From positions 4,154,001-4,218,000 of the forward strand of contig NZ_CP048114.1 in NCBI RefSeq assembly GCF_010093025.1: a stretch of 64,000 nt of DNA, in the 5' to 3' direction. This document shows, in pieces, positions 48,902 to 57,582 of this stretch. Source of the stretch: Edaphobacter sp. 12200R-103. GTDB lineage: Bacteria > Acidobacteriota > Terriglobia > Terriglobales > Acidobacteriaceae. The notes beneath the pieces were generated by a model, which worked only from the letters and a program-made list of their open reading frames with translations, did no database searches and had not been told where the DNA came from. Positions within the stretch are counted from its first letter, which is position 1. Every line of letters starts with the position of its first letter. The position numbers were made by a program, and so were the translations under genes.

Positions 48902-50488
48902 TCAGTGGATGGTGCGAAGCTGATAAGGCCGCCGCGGGACCTTCGAATCGATAGGATCGGAGTAGACTCCCGTGAATGCCTCTCGCGCCGGCGTATACGG
49001 AGGAGAAGCAGGTGTGCCCGGCAGAGTGGACGAGGAGTGGCGCATCGCCGTAAGAGCCATGCGGGTCCCCTGGTAGGACCCGTAGATGATGTTTGCACGG
49101 AAGATGTCGTTGCGGAAGGTAAGGATCTGTCTGCGAGCGAAACGAAAGAGGTGATTGCCCGGTTTGTAGGAGGCTGGCTCGGCACCCGGTTGCGGAAAAT
49201 CGGGATGGCAATCCTTGAATTTAATGACGGCGACAGCGTTATCGGTGTGCATGACATCGCCGGTTGCGTTTATCAGTGAGACGGGCGAACTGGAGCGCGA
49301 GACGTAGCGGACTGACTGTACGCAACCGGCAAAGCTGAGATCGCGAACGACGGCTGAACGCTCCTCATCGATGTTGGGAGCGATGTGATGCATAAAGCCT
49401 TTGTGCTTAATGGCCAGCACTGCTCCAGTATCGTGGGTGGAGGAACTGATCCAGACAGGCTGGGCGTAGCCCTCCGATCTCCACTGCCAGATGCGCAGAT
49501 GGTCTCGTCGATCGTAGCTGTTGAGGCTCTTTTGCCAGTTCATGTCTTCGGGTACGCCGTCCAGATAAAAGATAGTCATGGGCTCCTGCCGGTAGCCGCT
49601 GTTGTTCAGCAGGGCATAGAGGTTCTTCATGACGGCACGGTGTGAGACGGGATCCGAGCTTGCCCATCCGGCATTGTGGAAGGCGGAATGGATCATCTGC
49701 TCGGATCCGATGAAGACGAGGTTGATGACGTCGGCATCGACGTTCTTCTTCGTCACGACGCGTGTCGGGAGCTGATCGATGAGCTGGTCGAGCTGTGCGT
49801 CGGGGGTTGGGTCCTGCGCCACAAAATCGTGAGCGACGGCTCCGGGAGGCGGCGAAAACGTCTCTGTGGTTTTGATGCGGAGATCGGTTCCGGCCGGGTA
49901 GTGGATCTCCGGCTCGGGAAAGATGGGAAATGCGGCTTTGAAGACCATGAGGATCGGGTCGCTGTACAGATTCCACGTAGGCAGATGGATGAGGCTGCTG
50001 CTGATACTCCCCTGGAAGGTGTTGGAACTGCGAATGCCTTGAATCACCCCGTCACGTACGGATTCACGGGCGTTCTCGACTTCTTCAACACGGGCAGCGA
50101 GAGGGATGGTGTTTCCGGTGGACGTGATGGCGTGATTGAAGACGAGCTCGAGGGCTGCAGTCTCATGCCGGATTCCGAAGCCTACTTTGCGCTTGCTGAG
50201 CACGGCGCCTTCGACGGAGGAGCCGGCAGGGAGAAGGACATCGTCGCCGCAGACCAGATCGCGGGTGAGCACGGCATGGATCGGATCGCCAGGTTTTGCA
50301 GTGTAGGTGGAAACGGGCGTGGAAAGGCGCACCCAGAGAGTCTGTCCGGAGGGGAGCTGATCGCATGCCTGCATCTTGCGGGCGGAGCACAGAAGCAACG
50401 CCAGCAGGAGTGCGCGACCGAGGTAAAGAGGGGTTTGCCTGATGGGGAGCCCTCCATTTCTAAAGATAAAAAGGAATCGAATCTCCAT
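48902..50488 (-). CDS. exported LssY_C-domain protein
   Basis: A 528-residue protein with a signal peptide or anchor at about 22-40. The N-terminal 190 residues contain LSTPVSTYTAKPGDPIHAVL and LPAGSSVEGAVL, a SAF-like/beta region as in proteins controlling large polymers. The second half (about 235-400) has the LssY C-terminal domain: DVINLVFIGSEQMIHSAF..AGW, MTIFYLDG, RDHLRIWQW and SSTHDTGAVLAIK, HHIAPNIDEER. LssY is a membrane protein of the Legionella lss region; the domain's role is unknown. ATG at 50488. Confidence 0.8.
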   Translation of the reverse strand: MEIRFLFIFRNGGLPIRQTPLYLGRALLLALLLCSARKMQACDQLPSGQTLWVRLSTPVSTYTAKPGDPIHAVLTRDLVCGDDVLLPAGSSVEGAVLSKRKVGFGIRHETAALELVFNHAITSTGNTIPLAARVEEVENARESVRDGVIQGIRSSNTFQGSISSSLIHLPTWNLYSDPILMVFKAAFPIFPEPEIHYPAGTDLRIKTTETFSPPPGAVAHDFVAQDPTPDAQLDQLIDQLPTRVVTKKNVDADVINLVFIGSEQMIHSAFHNAGWASSDPVSHRAVMKNLYALLNNSGYRQEPMTIFYLDGVPEDMNWQKSLNSYDRRDHLRIWQWRSEGYAQPVWISSSTHDTGAVLAIKHKGFMHHIAPNIDEERSAVVRDLSFAGCVQSVRYVSRSSSPVSLINATGDVMHTDNAVAVIKFKDCHPDFPQPGAEPASYKPGNHLFRFARRQILTFRNDIFRANIIYGSYQGTRMALTAMRHSSSTLPGTPASPPYTPAREAFTGVYSDPIDSKVPRRPYQLRTIH

Positions 50489-50687
50489 GGCGGCACAGTG
50501 AAGAAGCTGTTACGAAGTGTTGGATGCGTGTGGAGCGAAGGAGAGCATCGCTGATATTTCGTGAAGCGGTGAATTCTGTCTCGAGGAAGATGAGCGACGT
50601 TCTGTTGGAGTCGCGGAAGAGTGTCGGGAGAAGCTCCTAAGGGGAAAGCGCATAAAACACCCCGACACTCTACTGCGGTGTAGAGGG

Positions 50688-52523
50688 TCAGCTGCCTGGA
50701 TTAGGGGGGCTTTCCAGGCGCCGAATGTTGCTGAGGATTTCGGGATCATTGGGGCGCAGCCTGAGGAGTTTCTGGTAGAGGCTGAGGGCGAGAGCAGGAT
50801 GCCCTGAGTGTTCGTAGAGGAGCGCGAGGTTGGAGTAGGCAGTGGGATCGTTGGGACTGCGGTCCATGGCCTGGAGGAAGAGGTTCTCGGCTTCTTCGAT
50901 TTGGCCGTGCTGGAAGAGAAGGACGCCGAGATCGGTGTAGGCGGCGGCGTTGTCGGGAGCCAGTGAGATCGCGCGCCGAAAGGTGCTCTCGGCCAGCGGA
51001 TCGTTGCCGGATTGGTGGAGAACGACGGCCAGGTTGAGAGTGGTGGAAGCGTCGGCAGGATCCAATGCGAGTGCCCGCTGGTAGGCGGTGCGGGCGTCGT
51101 TAAGGCGGCGCATGCGCACGAGGGTCTCTCCCAGACTCGCGTAGGCACGCTGATAATCCGGATTAAGCCGGATGGCCTGCTGGTAGGCATCGACGGCTTC
51201 AGAGAGACTGCCGGCCTCGCGCAGGTTGAAGCCGAGATTGAAGTAGAGCGGAGCGCTTGATGGCGTGGCCTCAAGCGAGCTGCGGTAGAGGGCGATGGGT
51301 GAGTTCCAGTCGGAGAGCCGGGTTTGCAGGCGGAAGACGCCCCAAGCAGCCCAGAGGGCGAGGAGCGAGAAGGCGGCGGCTCTGGCCGGAGGACGAAGAT
51401 GCGCGGCGAGTGCGACGGCTGCAAGAGCTGCTCCGATGGAGGCGATGTAGAGGAAGCGTTCGGCCATGCCCTGGTACAGAAAGACGAGTCCACAGAAAGG
51501 GACCAGCGCAAAGAAGAGCCAGGCGAGACCCGCGGCAGCCGCAGGAATTCGTTTCCATAGAACGAGGATGACGGCGACAAACGCAAACAAGGCGACGATG
51601 CCGAAGATGGCTGTAGTCGATGGCGTGTTTGACGGGGTTGAGGTGGAGCGCTCGACGCTCATGCGAACCGGAAGCAGAGTCCAGCCGATGTACTTCCCGA
51701 GTGCGGGAGCGAAGGCCCAGGGGGTGAGGGATCCCGTGGCGCTGTGAGCGCCGATGGCGAATCGGGCGGCGAAGGCGAGGAAGATGGCGCCGAGGTCGGT
51801 CGCGAGGAGGATGAGAGCGGGGCGCTCTTTGATCGCAGCGAATTCGTTACGCGAGCGCAGAAGGATGACGATGGCCGCGAAGGGCAGGACGAGGATGCCG
51901 GATTCGTGCGAGAAAAGAGCGGCGAGGGCACAGAGGAAGGCGGCAAGCAGGGCCAGAGGGCGCCGACCGTCGAGATAGCGCAGGCCGGCGATGAGGCTCA
52001 GGAGCAGGAAAAACAGGCAGAGCGGATAGGCGCGTGCGCTGATCCAGGCGACGGCCTCGGAGTTGATGGGAAGGCCGATCCAGAGCAGGCTGGTTGCCGT
52101 TGCGAGAAGAGTGGATCGATGCAGGCGCTGCAGCAGATGGAAGAGGAGGATACCGTTGAGAGCGTGCAGAAGAAGGCTAGTGAGATGAAAGCCTGCAGGA
52201 TGGAGACTCCACAGATGACGATCCAATGCCAGCGAGAGCCAGTAGAGCGGCCGATAGAACGAGCCGGTGCTGGCGGAGGCGCGAAATTCGGCGGAAAAAG
52301 TGACGGGTTTCGTTAAGAATCGGACAAAGACGTCGTGCCAGGCTGCGAGGTTGGGGTTGCGGACGACCTGAGCGAGATCGTCGTAGACGAATGGCGCATG
52401 AAGCGCGCGGCTGTAGAGCAGCAGGGTCCATGCGGCGATCGCGAGTATCCAGACCCAGCCGGGGAGACCTTCGGCCCAGTGAGCAGGGGCAGGTCGGGCT
52501 TTCACGGCACGCTTCTGAGCCAT
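50688..52523 (-). CDS. multi-pass membrane protein with C-terminal TPR repeats
   Basis: A 611-residue protein with about 10-11 hydrophobic segments between 25 and 410, then four or five TPR repeats at about 425-595 (PLYFNLGFNLREAGSLSEAV, AYASLGETLVRMRRLNDART, AAYTDLGVLLFQHGQIEEAE, AYSNLALLYEHSGHPALALS). PFVYDDLAQVVRN near 45 matches the first loop of TMTC/PMT-like glycosyltransferases, where the DD or DE in that loop is catalytic. It is therefore a candidate O-glycosyltransferase. It precedes the LssY_C gene in the same direction by about 200 bases. Confidence 0.85.
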   Translation of the reverse strand: MAQKRAVKARPAPAHWAEGLPGWVWILAIAAWTLLLYSRALHAPFVYDDLAQVVRNPNLAAWHDVFVRFLTKPVTFSAEFRASASTGSFYRPLYWLSLALDRHLWSLHPAGFHLTSLLLHALNGILLFHLLQRLHRSTLLATATSLLWIGLPINSEAVAWISARAYPLCLFFLLLSLIAGLRYLDGRRPLALLAAFLCALAALFSHESGILVLPFAAIVILLRSRNEFAAIKERPALILLATDLGAIFLAFAARFAIGAHSATGSLTPWAFAPALGKYIGWTLLPVRMSVERSTSTPSNTPSTTAIFGIVALFAFVAVILVLWKRIPAAAAGLAWLFFALVPFCGLVFLYQGMAERFLYIASIGAALAAVALAAHLRPPARAAAFSLLALWAAWGVFRLQTRLSDWNSPIALYRSSLEATPSSAPLYFNLGFNLREAGSLSEAVDAYQQAIRLNPDYQRAYASLGETLVRMRRLNDARTAYQRALALDPADASTTLNLAVVLHQSGNDPLAESTFRRAISLAPDNAAAYTDLGVLLFQHGQIEEAENLFLQAMDRSPNDPTAYSNLALLYEHSGHPALALSLYQKLLRLRPNDPEILSNIRRLESPPNPGS

Positions 52524-52562
52524 GTGGTGATGATATTTGTTTGCGTGATGATGAATGTGGGA

Positions 52563-53168
52563 CTAGCGGAGAAACAGACGTATCCCGGCGACTCCGGCTG
52601 CTCCTGCGGCGATGCACTGCGAAGCATTTTCTTCTGTGACGCCACCCAGCGCGTAGACGGGGATGGGAGCGGCGGCGAGACAGGCATCGTGAAGAATCTC
52701 GAGGCCGGTAGCGGGAGTGACGAGCTGGCCATCGATGGTCTTTCCGAAGACAGGGGCGAAGAGAATAGCGTCGGCGTGGTTGCGGCGGGCGATCTGGACC
52801 TCGGCAAGGTTGTGACAGGACACCGTGACGATGGGCAGCGGCAGGTGGTGTTTCAGGTAGCGTCTTCGGATATCGCCGGGGCGAAGGGGGGAGTGCGACG
52901 GAAGATGGACACCGTGGGCCTTGACCTCAAGGGCGAGGAAGGGGGCGGCATTGAGAATGAGGCGGGTCGGGGAGCTTTCGGTGGCGATTATTTGCAGGAT
53001 TTTTATCGCGAGTTCCACCTGCGTTGCTGGAGGGAGGTCTTTTTCGCGGAGCTGGATAAGGTCGATGCCGTTGCGGACCCAGTGAACGGCGTTTTCAAGG
53101 AGCCGCAACTGTTTCTGGGACTCATCGCCGGCAAAGAGGCTGCGGTCGGTAATGGCGCAACGGAGCAC
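52563..53168 (-). CDS. thiE: thiamine phosphate synthase/TenI-like protein
   Basis: A 201-residue TIM barrel. IDLIQLREKDLPP is the ThiE/TenI motif, and HGVHLPSHS and VYALGGVTEENASQCIAAGAAGV follow. ThiE joins the pyrimidine and thiazole phosphates. Several catalytic positions differ from E. coli ThiE (for example the HLGQxD-type block reads HGVHLPSHS), so TenI (thiazole tautomerase) is an alternative. No TPP riboswitch was recognised upstream. The TPR gene follows 39 bases on in the same direction. Confidence 0.8.
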   Translation of the reverse strand: MLRCAITDRSLFAGDESQKQLRLLENAVHWVRNGIDLIQLREKDLPPATQVELAIKILQIIATESSPTRLILNAAPFLALEVKAHGVHLPSHSPLRPGDIRRRYLKHHLPLPIVTVSCHNLAEVQIARRNHADAILFAPVFGKTIDGQLVTPATGLEILHDACLAAAPIPVYALGGVTEENASQCIAAGAAGVAGIRLFLR

Positions 53169-53762
53169 GTCGATAAGTTTAGTAGACGAAGAAAGTTGTG
53201 AGCCGCAGGTCTCCCCCCTCCGCAGGTTTCAGGACAGTTCAGGGAGGGTTCTTCGATCCTGCCGCTTGGGGTGGGCTCAAATGGCAAACTTCTGCCTGGT
53301 CTGAAATGAGGAAGATCTCAAGAAGTGTCATTTCGACCGAAGCGTGTCACAGCTTTACCGTGAGAGGCGCAGTGGAGAAATCTGCTTCTCTTCCCGAAGG
53401 CCGTGGCAGCACCGGGAGGACAGCAGATTCCTCCACTCCGCGCTCAAGCGCTCCAGTCGGAATGGCACCTTCCGGGAAGCACGGATGACCAGTTGGATGA
53501 CACATCCTAGCGTTCTTCGTGGCTGGAGGAGAGCCTGTACCGGTAACTCCCGCGCAGGCGGGTGTGTTAGCTTGAAAATAGCGAGTGTGTTCTGAAGGCA
53601 TCGGCAAAAGGCTGGTAACTCAGGAGCAGGAAAGCACATAGGTGAGACAGTGGTCCTTGGGGGCGTGAGTTTTTTGCGTGTCCATCCCCGCGCAGCGGGT
53701 GAAGAAGACCAATTCGCGAACTGGAACCGGGCGGCGAAGGCGCCGCAAAAAGTCTGGAGTTT
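53169..53762. other. 594-base intergenic region with a large palindromic repeat
   Basis: Between thiE and sthA starts. Holds a repeat-like block at 53325-53503, then GC-rich DNA ending in a GGCGGCGAAGGCGCCGC hairpin near 53732-53748, just before the sthA start. Open frames here have no domain and no ribosome sites. Divergent promoters of both genes should be here. Confidence 0.55.
53325..53503. repeat. composite palindromic intergenic element
   Basis: Begins GTGTCATTTCGACC and ends GATGACAC, so the termini are inverted. Inside, GCGCAGTGGAGAAATCTGC (53367-53385) faces GCAGATTCCTCCACTCCGCG (53423-53442), a long imperfect inverted repeat. Typical of acidobacterial intergenic GTCATTTCGACC elements; distinct from the left-third repeats. 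Confidence 0.7.
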
Positions 53763-55160
53763 ATGGGTAGTGTGTACGATCTGATCGTTCTCGGGTCCGG
53801 TCCTGCTGGACAGCGCGCGGCCATCTATGCCGCCAAGCTGGGCAAGAAGGTCGCCCTGGTGGAGATGCGCGAGGTCGTAGGCGGCGTCTCGATCAATACC
53901 GGGACGATACCTTCGAAGACGATGCGCGAGGCGGTTCTGCATCTGTCGGGCTATAACTACAAGTCGATCTACGGGATGAACTACCGGGTGAAGGAGCGGA
54001 TCACGATGGCGGATCTGGCCTTCCGGGTTCAACACGTTATCAAGACGGAGATCGACGTCACCGAAGCGCAGCTGTCGCGCAATAACGTGGAGATGCTGCT
54101 GGGCGTGGGCAGCTTTGAAGACGCCACACACATCAAGGTGACGAACTCCCGAGGATCGACTGTCTACGAGACAAAGAGCACGTTGATCGCGACGGGAACC
54201 AAGCCGGCAAGCTCGCCCAAGGTTCCGATCAACGGCACGACGATCATCAACAGCGACCAGGTGCTGGAGCTGACCAGCCTTCCCAAGACGATGATCGTTG
54301 TGGGCGGCGGCGTGATCGGCGTGGAGTACACCTGCATGTTTGCGGCGCTTGGAGTACGCGTGACGCTGATCGAGCGCAGGCCCAAGCTGCTGGAGTTCGC
54401 CGATCAGGAGATCGTTGAGGCGTTGAGCTATCACCTGCGCGATGCCCGCGTCACGATGCGCCTGAACGAAGAGGTGGAGTCGGTCGAAGAGCTTCCCGAC
54501 GGCGGCGTAGTCGCCAACCTTGAGAGCAAGAAGAAGGTGCAGGGCGACGCCCTGTTGTACGCGGTTGGCCGGCAGGGCAACGTCGATGAGCTGAATCTTC
54601 CCGGAGTAGGGATTGAGGCCGACAAGCGAGGCCGCATCCCGGTCGATAAGGATTTTCGCACGAAGAACCCGAATGTCTTTGCGGCGGGAGACGTGATCGG
54701 GTTTCCATCGCTTGCTTCGGTGTCGATGGAGCAGGGTCGCATCGGCGCTGCGCGCGCCTTCGGGGATGAGTCGATCGTCTCCAATCCCAGCTTCTATCCG
54801 TATGGCATTTATACGATTCCGGAGATCAGCTTTATCGGAAAGACGGAAGAGCAGCTGACGGAAGAGGATGTTCCGTACGAGGTGGGCGTAGCCTACTATC
54901 GCGAGATTGCACGCGGACAGATTCGCGGCGACACGACGGGGCGGCTCAAGCTGATCTTCCATCGCGAGAACCACTCCATCCTCGGAGTGCACATTATCGG
55001 CGAGGGAGCCAGCGAGCTTCTGCACATCGGGCAGGCCGTGATGGCGCTGGGCGGAACCATCGAATATTTCGTGGATACAGTCTTCAACTACCCAACTCTG
55101 GCGGAATGTTATAAAGTGGCGGCTTTCAACGGATTGAATCGTGTCAGCAAGTTTGACTGA
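53763..55160 (+). CDS. sthA: Si-specific (soluble) NAD(P)+ transhydrogenase
   Basis: A 465-residue flavoprotein that moves hydride between NADPH and NAD+. FAD-binding LGSGPAGQRAA at 10-20, NAD-binding VVGGGVIGVEY near 180, and AAGDVIGFPSLASVSMEQGR in the usual place. In the disulfide motif of related reductases the two Cys are Ser43 and Thr48 (GGVSINTGTIPSKT), which is the transhydrogenase pattern and rules out lipoamide dehydrogenase. A ROK kinase gene follows after 44 bases. Confidence 0.93.
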   Translation: MGSVYDLIVLGSGPAGQRAAIYAAKLGKKVALVEMREVVGGVSINTGTIPSKTMREAVLHLSGYNYKSIYGMNYRVKERITMADLAFRVQHVIKTEIDVTEAQLSRNNVEMLLGVGSFEDATHIKVTNSRGSTVYETKSTLIATGTKPASSPKVPINGTTIINSDQVLELTSLPKTMIVVGGGVIGVEYTCMFAALGVRVTLIERRPKLLEFADQEIVEALSYHLRDARVTMRLNEEVESVEELPDGGVVANLESKKKVQGDALLYAVGRQGNVDELNLPGVGIEADKRGRIPVDKDFRTKNPNVFAAGDVIGFPSLASVSMEQGRIGAARAFGDESIVSNPSFYPYGIYTIPEISFIGKTEEQLTEEDVPYEVGVAYYREIARGQIRGDTTGRLKLIFHRENHSILGVHIIGEGASELLHIGQAVMALGGTIEYFVDTVFNYPTLAECYKVAAFNGLNRVSKFD

Positions 55161-55204
55161 AGAGGCGGTTGCTGGCGAGAGTCGGACATAAGACAGAGGA
55201 AGCA

Positions 55205-56101
55205 ATGGCGAAGTCAGTTGGCGTAACGTTATCGGAGCATGTTTTTACGGGTTTTGTTGTGGACCATGCGCTGGTGGGGGACCTGCGGCGGTTTCCGGAG
55301 GGAGAGGACGACTACGGCGCCCTGGTGGAGATGCCTACCGAGGAGCTGGTCCGGACCATTTGTGAACAGGTCGCGGCGGTCTCGCGAGGAAGCACCAAGC
55401 TGGATGCTGTTGGAATTGCGGTTCCGGGACTGGTAAAGAACGGCGTGGTGGAAGAGGCCCCGAACCTTCCGCAGTTGAAGGGCGCGCGCCTGTGCGATCT
55501 GATGATCAACGGCCTGAAGGCTCAGGGCATCGAGGCTCCGGTAACAATCCTGAACGATGCCGATGGCGTGGCAGCGGGGCTGGCGGCGAAGCACGGCAAG
55601 CTCGACAGCATCATTCGCGTGTGGACGCTGGGACTGGGCATTGGCTTCGGAAGGTATCCCTTCGCTCCTGGGGTCTGGGAGGGCGGTCACACGGTCGTGA
55701 CGCTCGACGATAAGGAGACCTACTGCGGTTGCGGCGGACGAGGACACCTGGAGGGCGTGATGGGACACCGTGCCATGCGCCTGCGGTTTCTCGACATGGA
55801 GCCGGAAGAGGTCTTCGAGGCGGCGAAGAAGGGCGAACATCGCTGCGTCGAGTTCAAGAAGCTGTACCACAAGGCGCTGGCCGCGGCGACTGCCAGCTCT
55901 GTCCACATGGCAGGGCCGGGCAAGTTCTTTCTGACAGGACCGTATGTGGGTTTTGTCGATCTGCCTATGCTGAAGGACTATACCCAGCAGATGGTGAAGA
56001 TGAGCCCGTTGCAGAGCTACTCGATCGAGATTGTGCATGAGAGCCCGGAGACGAGAGTCATCGGCTCGGCGGTGAGCGCGGAGCGGGCAGCGGGTTGTTG
56101 A
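55205..56101 (+). CDS. ROK-family sugar kinase
   Basis: A 298-residue protein from ATG 55205 (AGAGGAAG upstream). GIAVPGLVKNGVVEEAPNL and LNDADGVAAGLAAKHG (catalytic Asp in LNDAD) and the zinc-like YCGCGGRGHLEG are ROK marks; one of the usual zinc Cys is His here. N-terminal GVTLSEHVFTGFVV is shorter than a usual ROK phosphate loop and lacks GGTK, which may lower kinase activity. Likely a glucokinase-type enzyme. Probably in an operon with sthA, linking sugar phosphorylation and NADPH balance. Confidence 0.85.
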   Translation: MAKSVGVTLSEHVFTGFVVDHALVGDLRRFPEGEDDYGALVEMPTEELVRTICEQVAAVSRGSTKLDAVGIAVPGLVKNGVVEEAPNLPQLKGARLCDLMINGLKAQGIEAPVTILNDADGVAAGLAAKHGKLDSIIRVWTLGLGIGFGRYPFAPGVWEGGHTVVTLDDKETYCGCGGRGHLEGVMGHRAMRLRFLDMEPEEVFEAAKKGEHRCVEFKKLYHKALAAATASSVHMAGPGKFFLTGPYVGFVDLPMLKDYTQQMVKMSPLQSYSIEIVHESPETRVIGSAVSAERAAGC

Positions 56102-56108
56102 AACGGTT

Positions 56109-57512
56109 CTAAACGCCAGGCTTTTCCACGGGCAGGTTGGCAGCTTCCCACGCTGTAATACCGCCTGCCAGTTCCATCACGTCTGTAATCCCGTTCCGGT
56201 AAAGCATGCTGGCCGCAATGGAAGAGCGATAGCCTCCAGCGCAGTGAACGGCAACTCTGCGGTCGGTGGGAAACTCCTGGAGTCGTTGCTTCAGTTGCGA
56301 GAGCGGGATATTCCGGCTTCCAGGAATGTGGCCGTCCTTCCACTCCTGCGGTGAACGCACGTCGATGATGACTGGCGGATTAGATGACGCGAGATCTTCG
56401 GTCAGCATGGGAACGCTGATGCGCTCTGTCGTCTGGATCAGATCAGGGCGATCCGCAAGTGCAGCCATTCCGCCGTTCAGGTAGCCCTCGACATGATCGA
56501 AGCCGATTCTTCCCAGCCGCAGGGCAGCTTCTTCCTCCCGGCCAGGCTCGGCGATGATCACGATGGGACGCGTTGTATCGAGCAATGTGCCTGCCCAGGT
56601 GGCGTACTGTCCGGCGAGGCCGATGTTGATGCTGCCGGTCATATGCCCTTTGGCGTAGTCCGCGGCGTCGCGCACATCGAGAATCTGTGTCTCAGACAGA
56701 TTCATTGCGAGCAGGTCGGGGAGTTCGATCGGCTTTAAGACCTGTTTCAGAGAGGCATCGAGCGTGGATCGTTCCCTTGTATTCAGAAGAGCATCGTAGG
56801 TGAAGTATGCGGGGGCGTCGGGCTGATCGACCGAGACCAGGCGGATAAAATCCTCCCTGCTCATTGGCTGAAGCGCATAATTGAACCGCTTCTGCTGACC
56901 GAGACTGGAAACGGTGTCGGATGAGATGTTCTTCCCGCAGAGAGAGCCGGCTCCATGTGCTGGATAGACGAGCGTTTCGTCGGGGAGCTTCATCAGTTTG
57001 TTGTGGAGAGAGTCGTAGAGATAGCCGCCCAGCTCCTGGGCGCTCCAGCCGATGGAGGCACGGAGGTCGGGTCTTCCGACGTCGCCGATAAACAGGGTGT
57101 CCCCGGTCAAAACGGCGTAGGGCCTGGCGGCGCTCTTTGCTAGATCGAAGACAAGAATCGAGATCGACTCGATCGTATGCCCGGGTGTCTCCAGCACTTC
57201 AAGGCGCATGCCGGGGAGGAGGATCGTGTCGCCATCCTTCATGGGGACGAAGCTGTACTCCGCCTTGGCGTGAGCGCCCAGACGGATCTCGGCTCCGCAG
57301 CGATCGCGCAACTCAAGGTGCCCCGCTACAAAGTCGGCGTGGAAGTGCGTGAGAAAAACGTAGCGGATATGGACGCCGAGCTTCGCAGCATCATCGAGAT
57401 ATTGCTGGATATCACGTTGCGGATCGACGACGACGGCGGTACGGCTGGCCTCGTCGGCCAGCAGGTAGGAGGCGTGGGCGAGACAGCCGAGATAGTACTG
57501 CTTGAGAAACAT
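56109..57512 (-). CDS. MBL-fold protein with two rhodanese domains, persulfide dioxygenase-like
   Basis: A 467-residue protein. The N-terminal metallo-beta-lactamase fold (1-250) has THFHADFVAGH at 55-65, where His56, His58 and Asp60 are present but the usual HxHxDH second His is Phe61; GHTIES, TGDTLFIGDVGRPDL and YPAHGAGSLCG follow. Mononuclear iron persulfide dioxygenases need only part of the site, so this fits that type. First rhodanese domain (about 265-350) lacks the Cys; the second (about 370-460) has Cys424 in VHCAGGYRS. Probably oxidises glutathione persulfide or transfers sulfur. Ends eight bases from the ROK stop. Confidence 0.92.
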   Translation of the reverse strand: MFLKQYYLGCLAHASYLLADEASRTAVVVDPQRDIQQYLDDAAKLGVHIRYVFLTHFHADFVAGHLELRDRCGAEIRLGAHAKAEYSFVPMKDGDTILLPGMRLEVLETPGHTIESISILVFDLAKSAARPYAVLTGDTLFIGDVGRPDLRASIGWSAQELGGYLYDSLHNKLMKLPDETLVYPAHGAGSLCGKNISSDTVSSLGQQKRFNYALQPMSREDFIRLVSVDQPDAPAYFTYDALLNTRERSTLDASLKQVLKPIELPDLLAMNLSETQILDVRDAADYAKGHMTGSINIGLAGQYATWAGTLLDTTRPIVIIAEPGREEEAALRLGRIGFDHVEGYLNGGMAALADRPDLIQTTERISVPMLTEDLASSNPPVIIDVRSPQEWKDGHIPGSRNIPLSQLKQRLQEFPTDRRVAVHCAGGYRSSIAASMLYRNGITDVMELAGGITAWEAANLPVEKPGV

Positions 57513-57582
57513 GGCGCCTTCAGAGTACTGCCGAATCGAACGAAAGAAGAAGGGATTCAGGGAAAGTTCTGAAACTGCCGGT

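Noticed and set aside
53169..53762. Possible TPP riboswitch upstream of thiE
   Set aside because: No CTGAGA-type core with the paired ACCTGATCTGG-type block was found on the minus strand; the region is repeat DNA.
53355..55205. 616-codon minus-strand open frame
   Set aside because: Antisense to sthA and a repeat block; no domain, and the plus-strand frame has all transhydrogenase motifs.
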